A stretch of DNA of 17,882 nt from Acidimicrobiia bacterium (GTDB lineage Bacteria > Actinomycetota > Acidimicrobiia > Acidimicrobiales > Bin134): the NCBI GenBank assembly GCA_009843565.1, contig VYDF01000003.1:1-17882 (forward strand). Reading direction: 5' to 3'. A program made the position numbers and the translations under genes. This document shows positions 7,701 to 14,334 of this stretch, one piece after another. The stretch's first letter is position 1; every line of letters begins with the position of its first letter. The notes under the pieces are model-generated. The model worked only from the letters and a program-made list of their open reading frames with translations, ran no database searches and was not told the origin of the DNA.

Positions 7701-7727
7701 GGCACAGGGATTTCTGAGTCGATGCCG

Positions 7728-7733
7728 TAATCT
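7728..7733 (+). promoter_or_regulatory. Leaderless -10 box (TAATCT) for mrp
   Basis: TAATCT occupies -12 to -7 with the A of the mrp ATG (7740) as +1, a textbook leaderless arrangement. It lies inside the 39-base gap shared with the divergent cysteine desulfurase gene, so the promoters of the two genes must overlap or lie partly within coding sequence. Confidence 0.65.
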
Positions 7734-7739
7734 ACCGGC

Positions 7740-8582
7740 ATGGCCTCCGCAGGCGACACCCCCGCCCCGCCGCGCCGGACCATCCCGTTCGCCGACCCGG
7801 AGTCCACTACACGGGTGATGCTGATCGCCTCGGGCAAGGGCGGCGTGGGCAAGTCGTCGGTCACTGTAAATTTGGGAGTCGCTTTGGCCGCCGCCGGGCA
7901 TCGCACTGCGGTGGTAGATGCCGACGTGTGGGGCTTCTCAGTCCCCCGGATGCTGGGAATTGGCCAAGAACCGCAAATGGTGGGCGAGATGATCGTTCCG
8001 CCGGAGGCTCACGGCGTGCGGTGCATCTCCATGGGGTTCTTCGCCGAGGAAGACCAAGCGGTGATCTGGCGGGGGCCCATGCTCCACAAAGCGCTGGAGC
8101 AGTTCCTCACTGACGTGGCCTGGGACAATCCCGATTTCCTACTAGTGGACCTGCCGCCGGGCACCGGGGACATCTCCATCTCGCTGGCCCAGTTCCTGCC
8201 CCGCTCTGAGGTCTATGTGGTGACAACCCCCCAGCCCGCCGCCCAGCGGGTGGCCCAGCGGGCCGCGTTCATGGCCGAAAAAGTGAACCTCACTGTGCGA
8301 GGGGTGATCGAGAACATGAGCTGGTTCACCGGCGACGACGGCAAGCGGTATGAGCTTTTCGGCGCCGGAGGAGGCCAGGATCTGGCCGATCGGCTCAGCG
8401 TTCCCCTGATTGGGCAGGTACCGCTGATTCCCGCGCTGCGGGAGGGCGCCGATGAAGGCCGGCCCATCGCCGCGGAGGCCCCGGACTCTGAAGCGGGCCG
8501 AGCATTCTCGGCTATGGCCGCCCATCTGGTAGAAAATCCCCCGCCCCGGCGGATCTACCGTCCTGAACTCAAGATCAACTAG
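7740..8582 (+). CDS. mrp: Mrp/ApbC-type P-loop ATPase (Fe-S carrier family)
   Basis: The 280-residue protein has a deviant Walker A GKGGVGKS at 32-39, an ADVWGFSVPRML switch segment near 61-72 and LPPGTGD at 138-144, diagnostic of Mrp/NBP35/ApbC ATPases, which bind and transfer Fe-S clusters in the cytoplasm. It differs from common bacterial Mrp in two ways: there is no N-terminal MIP18 (DUF59) domain, only about 20 residues before the ATPase core, and the usual CPxC after ENMS is replaced by FTGDD (196-200), so the bridging cluster ligands are missing. Position near the cysteine desulfurase supports a sulfur or Fe-S role. It is followed after 26 bases by the DUF3107 gene, likely co-transcribed. 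Confidence 0.88.
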   Translation: MASAGDTPAPPRRTIPFADPESTTRVMLIASGKGGVGKSSVTVNLGVALAAAGHRTAVVDADVWGFSVPRMLGIGQEPQMVGEMIVPPEAHGVRCISMGFFAEEDQAVIWRGPMLHKALEQFLTDVAWDNPDFLLVDLPPGTGDISISLAQFLPRSEVYVVTTPQPAAQRVAQRAAFMAEKVNLTVRGVIENMSWFTGDDGKRYELFGAGGGQDLADRLSVPLIGQVPLIPALREGADEGRPIAAEAPDSEAGRAFSAMAAHLVENPPPRRIYRPELKIN

Positions 8583-8595
8583 CTGATTCGAGCCC

Positions 8596-8601
8596 AAGGA
8601 G
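8596..8601 (+). promoter_or_regulatory. Shine-Dalgarno site for the DUF3107 gene
   Basis: AAGGAG lies 7 bases before the ATG at 8609. Its presence in the second gene of the mrp unit, against its absence before mrp, fits a leaderless first gene followed by a conventionally initiated second gene. Confidence 0.7.
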
Positions 8602-8608
8602 AAAGCGA

Positions 8609-8839
8609 ATGAACGTCCGCATCGGCGTTATCCGGAGCCAGAAGGAGATCGAGGTGGAACTCGATCCCGATTCCGACTTGGATACGGTGAAGAAGGCCAT
8701 CACTTCGGGCTTGGCGTCCGGCGAGATGCTCTGGCTCACCGACAATCGCGGGCGCGAGGTGGGAGTACCGGCGGCCAGCGTGGCCTACGTGGAGCTGGAT
8801 CCCTCGGGGGGCAGCCGTTCCATCGGCTTCGGGGGCTGA
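8609..8839 (+). CDS. DUF3107 family protein
   Basis: The 76-residue product starts MNVRIGVIRSQKEIEVEL and ends VAYVELDPSGGSRSIGFGG, matching the short DUF3107 family, which is essentially confined to actinobacteria. It has alternating strands around one helix (DTVKKAITSGLASG) and the conserved LTDNRGREVGVPAASVAYVE centre, possibly a small ubiquitin-like or ATP-binding-inhibitor-like fold; that is inference. Its function is not known to me. M. tuberculosis Rv3208A (TB9.4) is, as I recall, a member. It probably shares a transcript with mrp. The following kinase gene starts 27 bases later with its own promoter motif. Confidence 0.85.
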   Translation: MNVRIGVIRSQKEIEVELDPDSDLDTVKKAITSGLASGEMLWLTDNRGREVGVPAASVAYVELDPSGGSRSIGFGG

Positions 8840-8854
8840 ATCGCCTCGAGACCA

Positions 8855-8860
8855 TAAGCT
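8855..8860 (+). promoter_or_regulatory. Leaderless -10 box (TAAGCT) for the PdtaS-like kinase
   Basis: TAAGCT is at -12 to -7 with the A of the ATG at 8867 as +1. There is no Shine-Dalgarno site before the ATG, so the kinase is probably transcribed from here as a leaderless message even though it follows DUF3107 closely. Confidence 0.6.
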
Positions 8861-8866
8861 TGTCTA

Positions 8867-10363
8867 ATGGCGAGCCTGGAGGATTTGGCCCCCGATCTTC
8901 CCAAGTCGCGCCTGAACCATCTCCAGAGGCTTATGCGCACTTGGGCGCCCTTGGCCGATATCTCCTTTGCCGATCTGCTGCTCTACGTGCCCACCGGCTC
9001 TTCGCCGCTAGAAGGAACAGGCAACGCCGCCGAGGGCTTTGCCATCGCCGGTCAGATCCGACCCACCACCGCCCGATCGGTGCATCGCAGCAACCTCGTG
9101 GGGGCGATCTTCTCCCCTGAGCAGCGTCCGCTGGTTAACGTGGCCTTCCGGGAAGGGCGGATCACCGACGGCGGGCGCATCGGCCACGCCGACCAGCCCC
9201 GCATCCGTACGCTGACCGTTCCGGTGAACTGCCATGGCGAGGTCATTGCGGTGATGGCCCGGGAATTCGATCCCGACGCCCAGCGCAATCCCGGCGAATT
9301 GGAGATGAGCTACTTCAAGATGTTTCGGCGGTTGGCGACCATGATCGCCGAGGGGGAGTACCCGTTCCCAGTAGACGACATCGAGACCGAGGAGTCGCCC
9401 CGCGTAGGAGACGGGCTGATGCTGTTGGATGCGTCAGGCCGAGTTCAGCTGATCTCTCCCAATGCCGCCTCGGCGCTGCACCGCATCGGCCTCCACGGCG
9501 AGGTCGAGGGTCGTCGGTTGGTGGAGATCGGGCTGGAGCAGCGCGCCATCCGGGCGGCATTCGCCTCTCGCCTGCCCCAGACCGAGGAGATCCAACACGG
9601 CCATCAGGGCACGGTGGTGCTGCGCTGTTTGCCGCTCATCGGCAGTGGGGAGGTGACCGGAGCGCTGGTGTTGATGCGCGACATCTCCGAGCTGCGCCGC
9701 CGCGACCGCCTGTTGATGTCGAAGGACGCCACCATCGCCGAGATCCACCACCGGGTGAAGAACAACCTACAAACGGTTTCATCGCTGTTGCGCCTGCAGG
9801 GGCGTAGGGCCATTGCCTCTGAGGCCCGAGATGCCATCGAGGAATCGGTTCGGCGCATCCGGGCGATCGCCGTAGTCCACGAAATCCTGTCCCGTGACGC
9901 CAGCGGCGACGTGCCCTTTGTGGAAATTGTGCGGTCGTTGGTGCGGATGGTGGAGGAGGGGCTTACCGGTCCCGCCCGGCCAGTGGAGTTCAAAGTGGCC
10001 GGCGACGCTGGAGAGCTGGCCGCCGACGTGGCCACGCCGCTGGCGGTGGTGCTGAATGAGTGTCTGCAAAATGTCATGGACCACGCCTACCCCGAGCCGC
10101 CCGGCGGGCAAGTGCGAATCGAGTTGGACAACGACGGCGACCGGGTGCATGTGCGGGTGACTGACGACGGGGTGGGACTGCCGAACGGTTTCGACGTGGA
10201 AAGCGCCGATGGGCTGGGAATCGCCATCGTACGGAATCTGGTGAGCACCGACCTGCGGGGGAGCATCACCATGAGCAACGGTGAAGGGGATCCGCCCCGG
10301 CTCGGGACAGTGGTGGAGTTGGCGATCCCCTTGCTGGGGGGCCGATCGCCGGTGGCCGACTAA
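8867..10363 (+). CDS. pdtaS: PdtaS-type sensor histidine kinase
   Basis: The 498-residue protein has an N-terminal GAF-like H_kinase_N domain (about 12-165), a PAS-like domain (about 180-275, GDGLMLLDASGRVQLISPNA), a HisKA_2 dimerisation domain with HHRVKNN at 294-300 carrying the phospho-accepting histidine, and a C-terminal ATPase domain with N-box NECLQNVMDHAYP (397-409), DDGVGLP (433-439) and DGLGIAIV (448-455). No membrane segment is seen, so it is a cytosolic sensor. PdtaS in mycobacteria phosphorylates the ANTAR-domain regulator PdtaR, which acts on RNA; no pdtaR is in this window, as is also true of the unlinked mycobacterial pair. The gene is convergent with the whiB1-like gene, overlapping by 4 bases. 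The ligand sensed cannot be read from sequence. Confidence 0.9.
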   Translation: MASLEDLAPDLPKSRLNHLQRLMRTWAPLADISFADLLLYVPTGSSPLEGTGNAAEGFAIAGQIRPTTARSVHRSNLVGAIFSPEQRPLVNVAFREGRITDGGRIGHADQPRIRTLTVPVNCHGEVIAVMAREFDPDAQRNPGELEMSYFKMFRRLATMIAEGEYPFPVDDIETEESPRVGDGLMLLDASGRVQLISPNAASALHRIGLHGEVEGRRLVEIGLEQRAIRAAFASRLPQTEEIQHGHQGTVVLRCLPLIGSGEVTGALVLMRDISELRRRDRLLMSKDATIAEIHHRVKNNLQTVSSLLRLQGRRAIASEARDAIEESVRRIRAIAVVHEILSRDASGDVPFVEIVRSLVRMVEEGLTGPARPVEFKVAGDAGELAADVATPLAVVLNECLQNVMDHAYPEPPGGQVRIELDNDGDRVHVRVTDDGVGLPNGFDVESADGLGIAIVRNLVSTDLRGSITMSNGEGDPPRLGTVVELAIPLLGGRSPVAD

Positions 10364-10665
10364 ACCGAGAGAATGGATGCCTGGCGCTGCTCGGCCACCC
10401 TGATTCGGCGGAGCTGTCGGCGCTCTTCCTCGGATTTGCCGCCCCAGATTCCTGAGTCCTGGTTGGTGGCCAAGGCGAACTCCAAGCAGGCGGTTTGCGA
10501 GATGCACTGCTGGCAAACCACCTTGGCCGACTCGATCTGCTCAAGGGCCAGACCGGTACTGCCCACAGGGAAGAACAGATCCGGGTCGGTGTCGCGGCAG
10601 GCGGCTTGGCATCGCCAATCGTCCGCCGCATTGTCGAAGTCGAAAAGCAGGCCCTTGGTAATCAC
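10360..10665 (-). CDS. whiB1: WhiB1-type iron-sulfur transcription regulator
   Basis: The 101-residue product starts at GTG 10665. The 4Fe-4S ligands are C23, C51, C54 and C60 (C-x2-C-x5-C for the last three), with GIWGG at 72-76 and the basic tail EERRQLRRIR (80-89) for DNA contact. DWRCQAACRDTDPDLFFPVG and TNQDSGIWGG are closer to WhiB1 than to WhiB2, WhiB3 or WhiB7. An extra cysteine, C19, lies four residues before the first ligand. WhiB1 proteins bind the primary sigma factor and respond to nitric oxide through their cluster; that is family knowledge. The longer open frame to 10914 is rejected because it runs into the GDPD gene antisense and lacks family similarity. The gene is convergent with the pdtaS-like gene. 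Confidence 0.9.
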   Translation of the reverse strand: MITKGLLFDFDNAADDWRCQAACRDTDPDLFFPVGSTGLALEQIESAKVVCQQCISQTACLEFALATNQDSGIWGGKSEEERRQLRRIRVAEQRQASILSV

Positions 10666-10674
10666 GCGGGCACA

Positions 10675-10680
10675 AGGATA
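10675..10680 (-). promoter_or_regulatory. Candidate -10 box (TATCCT) for whiB1
   Basis: Reading leftward, TATCCT ends 9 bases before the GTG at 10665, giving a leader of two or three bases if used. It lies in the unusual G/T-rich (on the plus strand) gap between whiB1 and the GDPD gene. Confidence 0.4.
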
Positions 10681-10792
10681 GGGGTGGTGTACTGGTGTGG
10701 CAAGAGGGGCTAGTGAGGAATGTGTTGTTTTCTGGTAGCGATGTTGGTGCTGTGAGTATGGGTTCTGTCCGCAGATTGGCAAGATTGTTGTG

Positions 10793-11506
10793 ATGAAGGT
10801 GATTGCCCATCGTGGGGCGTCGGCGGCTGAGCGGGAGAACACGCTGGAGGCATTTCGGGCCGCCGTGCGGCTGAATGCCGACGGTGTGGAGCTCGATGTG
10901 AGGCGGACGGCCAACGACGTGCTTGTGGTGCATCACGATGCCCACCTGCCCGACGGTCGGGCCATCATCGAGCTTCATGACAACGAGCTTCCCGACTGGG
11001 TGCCGACCTTGGCCGAGGTTATGGATGTGTGCCGTGACCCGGCATCAGACCGGGAGTTCGTCATCAACATCGAGATCAAGAGCGCTCCCAATGATCCCGA
11101 CTACGACGCCGAGCACCAAGTGTCGGCCGCGGTGGCCGGGCTGGTCATGGGGTGGGGGATCGGAGAACACCACGGAGAGGTGATCGTCTCGTCGTTCGAC
11201 ATCGAGGCTCTCAACCGAATCAGGGCCATCGACCCCAACATCCCCACCGCCTATCTGACCTTCGAGGTGCTGGCCCCCGACCTGCTGGTAAGCCGGGTGG
11301 TAGCAGGGGGCCACACCGCCATCCACCCCTATTTCGCCTCAACCAGCCAGGCCCTCATCGACGCCGCCCACACGGCTGGCATAGAAGTGAACGTTTGGAC
11401 CGTCAACGACCCCGACCAAATCGCCCAATTGGCTGCCATAGGCGCTGACGCGGTCATCACCGACGTTCCCGATGTGGCTCGAGAGGTCTTGGACAAAAAC
11501 CCCTAG
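10793..11506 (+). CDS. Glycerophosphodiester phosphodiesterase
   Basis: The 237-residue protein begins MKVIAHRGAS with the H6-R7-G motif, E15-N-T, then E33-L-D35 and HHD at 47-49, the calcium and catalytic residues of the GDPD family TIM barrel. C-terminal VNVWTVND and GADAVITDVPD are the usual last strands. It splits glycerophosphodiesters into an alcohol and glycerol 3-phosphate. There is no signal peptide, so a cytoplasmic phospholipid-recycling role is likely. The ATG at 10793 is preferred over the adjoining GTG at 10790 because the family starts at MKVIAHRG; neither has a Shine-Dalgarno site. It is divergent from whiB1 and convergent with the lipid kinase-like gene. Confidence 0.9.
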   Translation: MKVIAHRGASAAERENTLEAFRAAVRLNADGVELDVRRTANDVLVVHHDAHLPDGRAIIELHDNELPDWVPTLAEVMDVCRDPASDREFVINIEIKSAPNDPDYDAEHQVSAAVAGLVMGWGIGEHHGEVIVSSFDIEALNRIRAIDPNIPTAYLTFEVLAPDLLVSRVVAGGHTAIHPYFASTSQALIDAAHTAGIEVNVWTVNDPDQIAQLAAIGADAVITDVPDVAREVLDKNP

Positions 11507-11509
11507 ACA

Positions 11510-11522
11510 CCCTCTGGGAGGG
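11510..11522. terminator. Small hairpin between convergent genes
   Basis: CCCTC-TGG-GAGGG forms a perfect 5-bp stem with a 3-base loop in the 18-base gap between the GDPD and lipid kinase stop codons. There is no T-run on either side, so it is at best a weak bidirectional terminator or 3'-end stabiliser. Confidence 0.35.
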
Positions 11523-11524
11523 CC

Positions 11525-12442
11525 TCAGTCCATCGGAAAGGCCAAGGCCAGGGCGTTGGGGGCGTGGTGGAATTCGAGGCGGGTGGTCTCGCCGAGGTAG
11601 TCGCCGTCGAGCTGATAGGGAAAGGGGGCGTCGCTGGCCACCACGGCGCTGGTCACATCAGTGCAGGAGTGAATGTGGCGGTGGGCGGTGACGGCAGGTC
11701 CGTAGCCCAGGGCGCTGGCCGCCGTGCGAAGAAGGCGGATGGCCCGCAGCGACCGCAGGGTCACCATCGACAGGGGCGCATCCAAGGTGGCATTGGGCAT
11801 CACGTTGAAGGGGCGCGACCCCAGATAGGTGTAGGGGTTGGTGTTGAGGCAGATGGCGAACTGGCCGGTCACCGCCTCGCCGTCAGCGTGGTAAACGGTG
11901 AATCGGGGGCGTGACCGGTCGTAGTGGCGCAACCAGGTGTCCACCGCCGCGTAGGCGAAAAGAGCGTGGTTGGCATACCGCTTCAATCCGGCCTTCCGCT
12001 CCACTTGCTGCACCACGTCGGCGTCGTATCCCACCCCGGCGTGGAACAGGAAATACCTCCCGTTCACCTGGCCTATGCCCACCCGTTTGATGTGCCCGGC
12101 GGCCAGCGTCTCCAGCAGCATGGCGGCCGCCTCCACCGGATCCTCCGGCAGGCCGATGGTACGGGCAAAGACATTTGTCGACCCCCCGGGAAGGGGGGCC
12201 AGGGCCACATCGGAACCGGCAACTCCGTTTACGGCTTCATTGAGGGTGCCGTCGCCGCCCAGCACCGCAACCACGTCGTAGCCGTCGGACACGGCCTCGT
12301 GGGCCAGGCGCGAGGCGTGTCCCCGCCGGTGGGTAGCGGCGAGGGTGACGTCGTGATCGGCGGACAGTGCCTTTTGGATGACGACTTGGGTCCGGGCAGT
12401 GACCGACGAGGCGTGGGGGTTGACAAGCAGCAGAACTTTCAG
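11525..12442 (-). CDS. Diacylglycerol kinase / YegS-like lipid kinase, apparently CTG-initiated
   Basis: The DAGK catalytic domain is plain: GGDGTLNE at 62-69 (ATP site) and PGGSTN at 85-90, with about 305 residues in all. A conventional start (GTG 12292) would begin just 11 residues before GGDGT and lose the first Rossmann-like strand. In frame upstream the DNA encodes KVLLLVNPHASS followed by a helix and TLAATHRRGHASRLAHEA, which are the true family N-terminus (V-N-P, then T-x-x-x-G-HA). No ATG, GTG or TTG exists there, so CTG at 12442 is the most credible start. These enzymes phosphorylate diacylglycerol or related lipids. It is convergent with the GDPD gene and divergent from etfB. As I recall, a DAGK-domain gene also lies beside whiB1 in mycobacteria (Rv3218), but I am not certain of that. 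Confidence 0.82.
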   Translation of the reverse strand: MKVLLLVNPHASSVTARTQVVIQKALSADHDVTLAATHRRGHASRLAHEAVSDGYDVVAVLGGDGTLNEAVNGVAGSDVALAPLPGGSTNVFARTIGLPEDPVEAAAMLLETLAAGHIKRVGIGQVNGRYFLFHAGVGYDADVVQQVERKAGLKRYANHALFAYAAVDTWLRHYDRSRPRFTVYHADGEAVTGQFAICLNTNPYTYLGSRPFNVMPNATLDAPLSMVTLRSLRAIRLLRTAASALGYGPAVTAHRHIHSCTDVTSAVVASDAPFPYQLDGDYLGETTRLEFHHAPNALALAFPMD

Positions 12443-12449
12443 ACACTCA

Positions 12450-12455
12450 ACGCTA
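12450..12455 (-). promoter_or_regulatory. Candidate leaderless -10 box (TAGCGT) before the CTG start
   Basis: Reading leftward, TAGCGT ends 7 bases before the CTG at 12442, the same spacing as the lipoprotein promoter at 17069. It supports translation beginning at or very near this CTG. Confidence 0.45.
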
Positions 12456-12561
12456 TCGCTTGGATTCGAAAAGCCAACAAGACGCGACGAGGTGCGGGGG
12501 CACTTTGAATCCCCCCTGTTTGGTTTTGCGCGCCCGAACTGCGATGGGAGACTTGTGCGCT

Positions 12562-13341
12562 ATGGACATTGTCGTCTGCGTGAAGCAAATCCCCGATCCG
12601 GCCGACCCCGGGGAACTCGATCCGGCAACCAACACCCTCAAGCGGGACATGAAACTCATCATGGACGAGTCGGACTCCTACGGCGTGGAGATGGCCCTCC
12701 AGCTGCGTGACGCCGCCGGCGAGGGCGAGGTAACCCTGGTGTCGATGGCCCCCCACGAGGAGGTCAATGGGCTGCGCTCCGCGCTGGCCATGGGCGCCGA
12801 CAAGGCCATCTTGGTCAGCGACGAGACTCTGGCCGGAACCGACGCATTGGGCACTGCCCGAGTGTTGGCTGCGGCCATCGGCCGGGCCCAGGCCGACCTG
12901 ATTCTTGCTGCCACTGAGTCGTCCGACGGCTACACCGGCACCGTCCCCGAACAGGTGGCCGAGCTGCTGGGCCTGCCCTCGGTCACGTTCGCCAAAGAGA
13001 TCCAGGCCGAGAGCGGCGAGGTTCTGGTGAAACGCCAGACCGAGGCCGGTTACGACGAGGTGCGGTGCCCGCTGCCCGCAGTGGTATCGGTTACCGCAGG
13101 GGTGGTCGAGCCCCGCTACCCGTCATTCAAGGGCATTATGGCGGCCAAATCCAAGCCGATGGACCAGGTGGGGATCAGCGATCTGGGCATCAGCGCCGAC
13201 CAGGTGGGCTGGGCCGGCGGCGGCCAGGAAATCACCGACGTCAGCCCTGCTCCAGAGCGGGAGGCGGGCGAGATCATCACCGATGAGGGCGACGCCCATG
13301 AGCGCATCATCGCCCTGCTCGAAGAGCTCAGGATCGTCTAG
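12562..13341 (+). CDS. etfB: Electron transfer flavoprotein beta subunit
   Basis: The 259-residue product starts MDIVVCVKQIPDPADP, the family N-terminus, and contains DESDSYGVEMALQLRD, LVSMAP and DLILAATESSDGYTGTVPEQVAELLGLP, typical of EtfB, which holds AMP and, with EtfA, carries electrons from acyl-CoA and related dehydrogenases to the quinone pool. The ATG at 12562 is preferred; GGGAG at 12545-12549 is a distant ribosome site, and an alternative ATG at 12544 would add MGDLCA. The etfA gene follows 23 bases later. No etf-quinone oxidoreductase or acyl-CoA dehydrogenase is in the window, so the electron donor is unknown. Confidence 0.93.
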   Translation: MDIVVCVKQIPDPADPGELDPATNTLKRDMKLIMDESDSYGVEMALQLRDAAGEGEVTLVSMAPHEEVNGLRSALAMGADKAILVSDETLAGTDALGTARVLAAAIGRAQADLILAATESSDGYTGTVPEQVAELLGLPSVTFAKEIQAESGEVLVKRQTEAGYDEVRCPLPAVVSVTAGVVEPRYPSFKGIMAAKSKPMDQVGISDLGISADQVGWAGGGQEITDVSPAPEREAGEIITDEGDAHERIIALLEELRIV

Positions 13342-13354
13342 GAACCAGGACGCT

Positions 13355-13359
13355 AGGAG
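13355..13359 (+). promoter_or_regulatory. Shine-Dalgarno site for etfA
   Basis: AGGAG lies 5 bases before the ATG at 13365 and confirms that start. Confidence 0.7.
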
Positions 13360-13364
13360 ACAGT

Positions 13365-14327
13365 ATGGGAACCATCTGGGTGTATGCAGAGGCCTCGGGC
13401 GGCAAGGTCGCCTCGATCAGCCTCGAATTGTTGACCAGGGCCCGCGAGCTGGCCGACACCGTGGAAGCTGTGGTTGGCGGAGATGGCGAGGCGTTGGCTG
13501 CCGAGCTCGGCGCCCACGGAGCGACCACAGTCCACGCCACCGGCGATTTGGGCGACGGCCTGGCTGGACCCGCGGTGGCCTCGGCTATGGCGACGGCCAT
13601 CGAGGGAGGTGCTGCTCCCGACGCGGTGTTGTTCGGCACCACCTACGACGGCAGAGACGTGGCTGGGCGGCTGTCAGTCAAGCTGGGCGCCCCGGTTATC
13701 ACCAACGTCGTCGAGCTGGAGCAGGGCGATGGTTCACTGGTAGGAACCGAGCCGGTATTCGGCGGCACGGTCAACGTCAGCACCCGGTTCAGCGGCTCGG
13801 GCGTCGGGTTGTTCCTGGTTCGCCCCAAATCGTTCGCTGCTGAGGAATCCGGCGGTGGCCCGGCCGCGGTGGCGGCGCTGCCAGTTCCCGATCTGGGGGC
13901 CACCGGGGCCGCTCGGGTAGTCGACCGCTTCGCCGAGGAGGCCAGCGGCCCCAAACTGGACGAGGCCGGCATAGTGGTATCGGGCGGACGGGGCCTGGGC
14001 GAGGCCGAGAAATACTCCATGATCGAGGATCTGGCCAAGCTCCTGGGAGGCGCCGCAGGCGCGTCTCGGGCCATCGTGGACGCCGGCTGGGTGCCCTATT
14101 CCCACCAGGTGGGCCAGACCGGCAAGGTGGTCAAGCCTGATGTGTACGTGGCCTGCGGCATCTCCGGGGCCACCCAGCACATGGTGGGCATGAAGGGCTC
14201 CAAGAACATCATCGCCATAAACAAGGACGCCGAGGCGCCCATCTTCGGTATCGCCGATCTCGGTGTGGTCGGCGACGTGCACAAGGTGGTCCCCAAGCTG
14301 ATCGAGGCCCTCCAAGCCAGGGGTTAA
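13365..14327 (+). CDS. etfA: Electron transfer flavoprotein alpha subunit
   Basis: The 320-residue protein has an N-terminal domain starting MGTIWVYAEASGGKV and a C-terminal FAD-binding domain with VVSGGRGLG, SHQVGQTGKVVKPDVYVACG and ISGATQHMVGMKGS, then IIAINKDAEAPIFGIADLGVVGD near the end. These are the FAD contacts of EtfA. The central region (about 182-195) is alanine-rich and variable. It forms the heterodimer with EtfB encoded immediately upstream in the same operon. The stop is only 7 bases from the stop of the convergent SCO1664-family gene, with no terminator between. Confidence 0.94.
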   Translation: MGTIWVYAEASGGKVASISLELLTRARELADTVEAVVGGDGEALAAELGAHGATTVHATGDLGDGLAGPAVASAMATAIEGGAAPDAVLFGTTYDGRDVAGRLSVKLGAPVITNVVELEQGDGSLVGTEPVFGGTVNVSTRFSGSGVGLFLVRPKSFAAEESGGGPAAVAALPVPDLGATGAARVVDRFAEEASGPKLDEAGIVVSGGRGLGEAEKYSMIEDLAKLLGGAAGASRAIVDAGWVPYSHQVGQTGKVVKPDVYVACGISGATQHMVGMKGSKNIIAINKDAEAPIFGIADLGVVGDVHKVVPKLIEALQARG

Positions 14328-14334
14328 CCCCGAT

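Noticed and set aside
7701..7901. N-terminal extension of the cysteine desulfurase
   Set aside because: The extension is antisense to mrp and has no family similarity; the enzyme N-terminus (YLDHAST) follows the GTG at 7700.
10751..10766. TGTGA half-site in the whiB1/GDPD gap, considered as a CRP-type operator
   Set aside because: The second half (TCACA) is absent; the base at the expected spacing reads GTTCT.
10666..10914. N-terminal extension of the WhiB1-like protein
   Set aside because: It would run across the divergent promoter gap and into the GDPD gene; WhiB1 proteins are about 80-100 residues.
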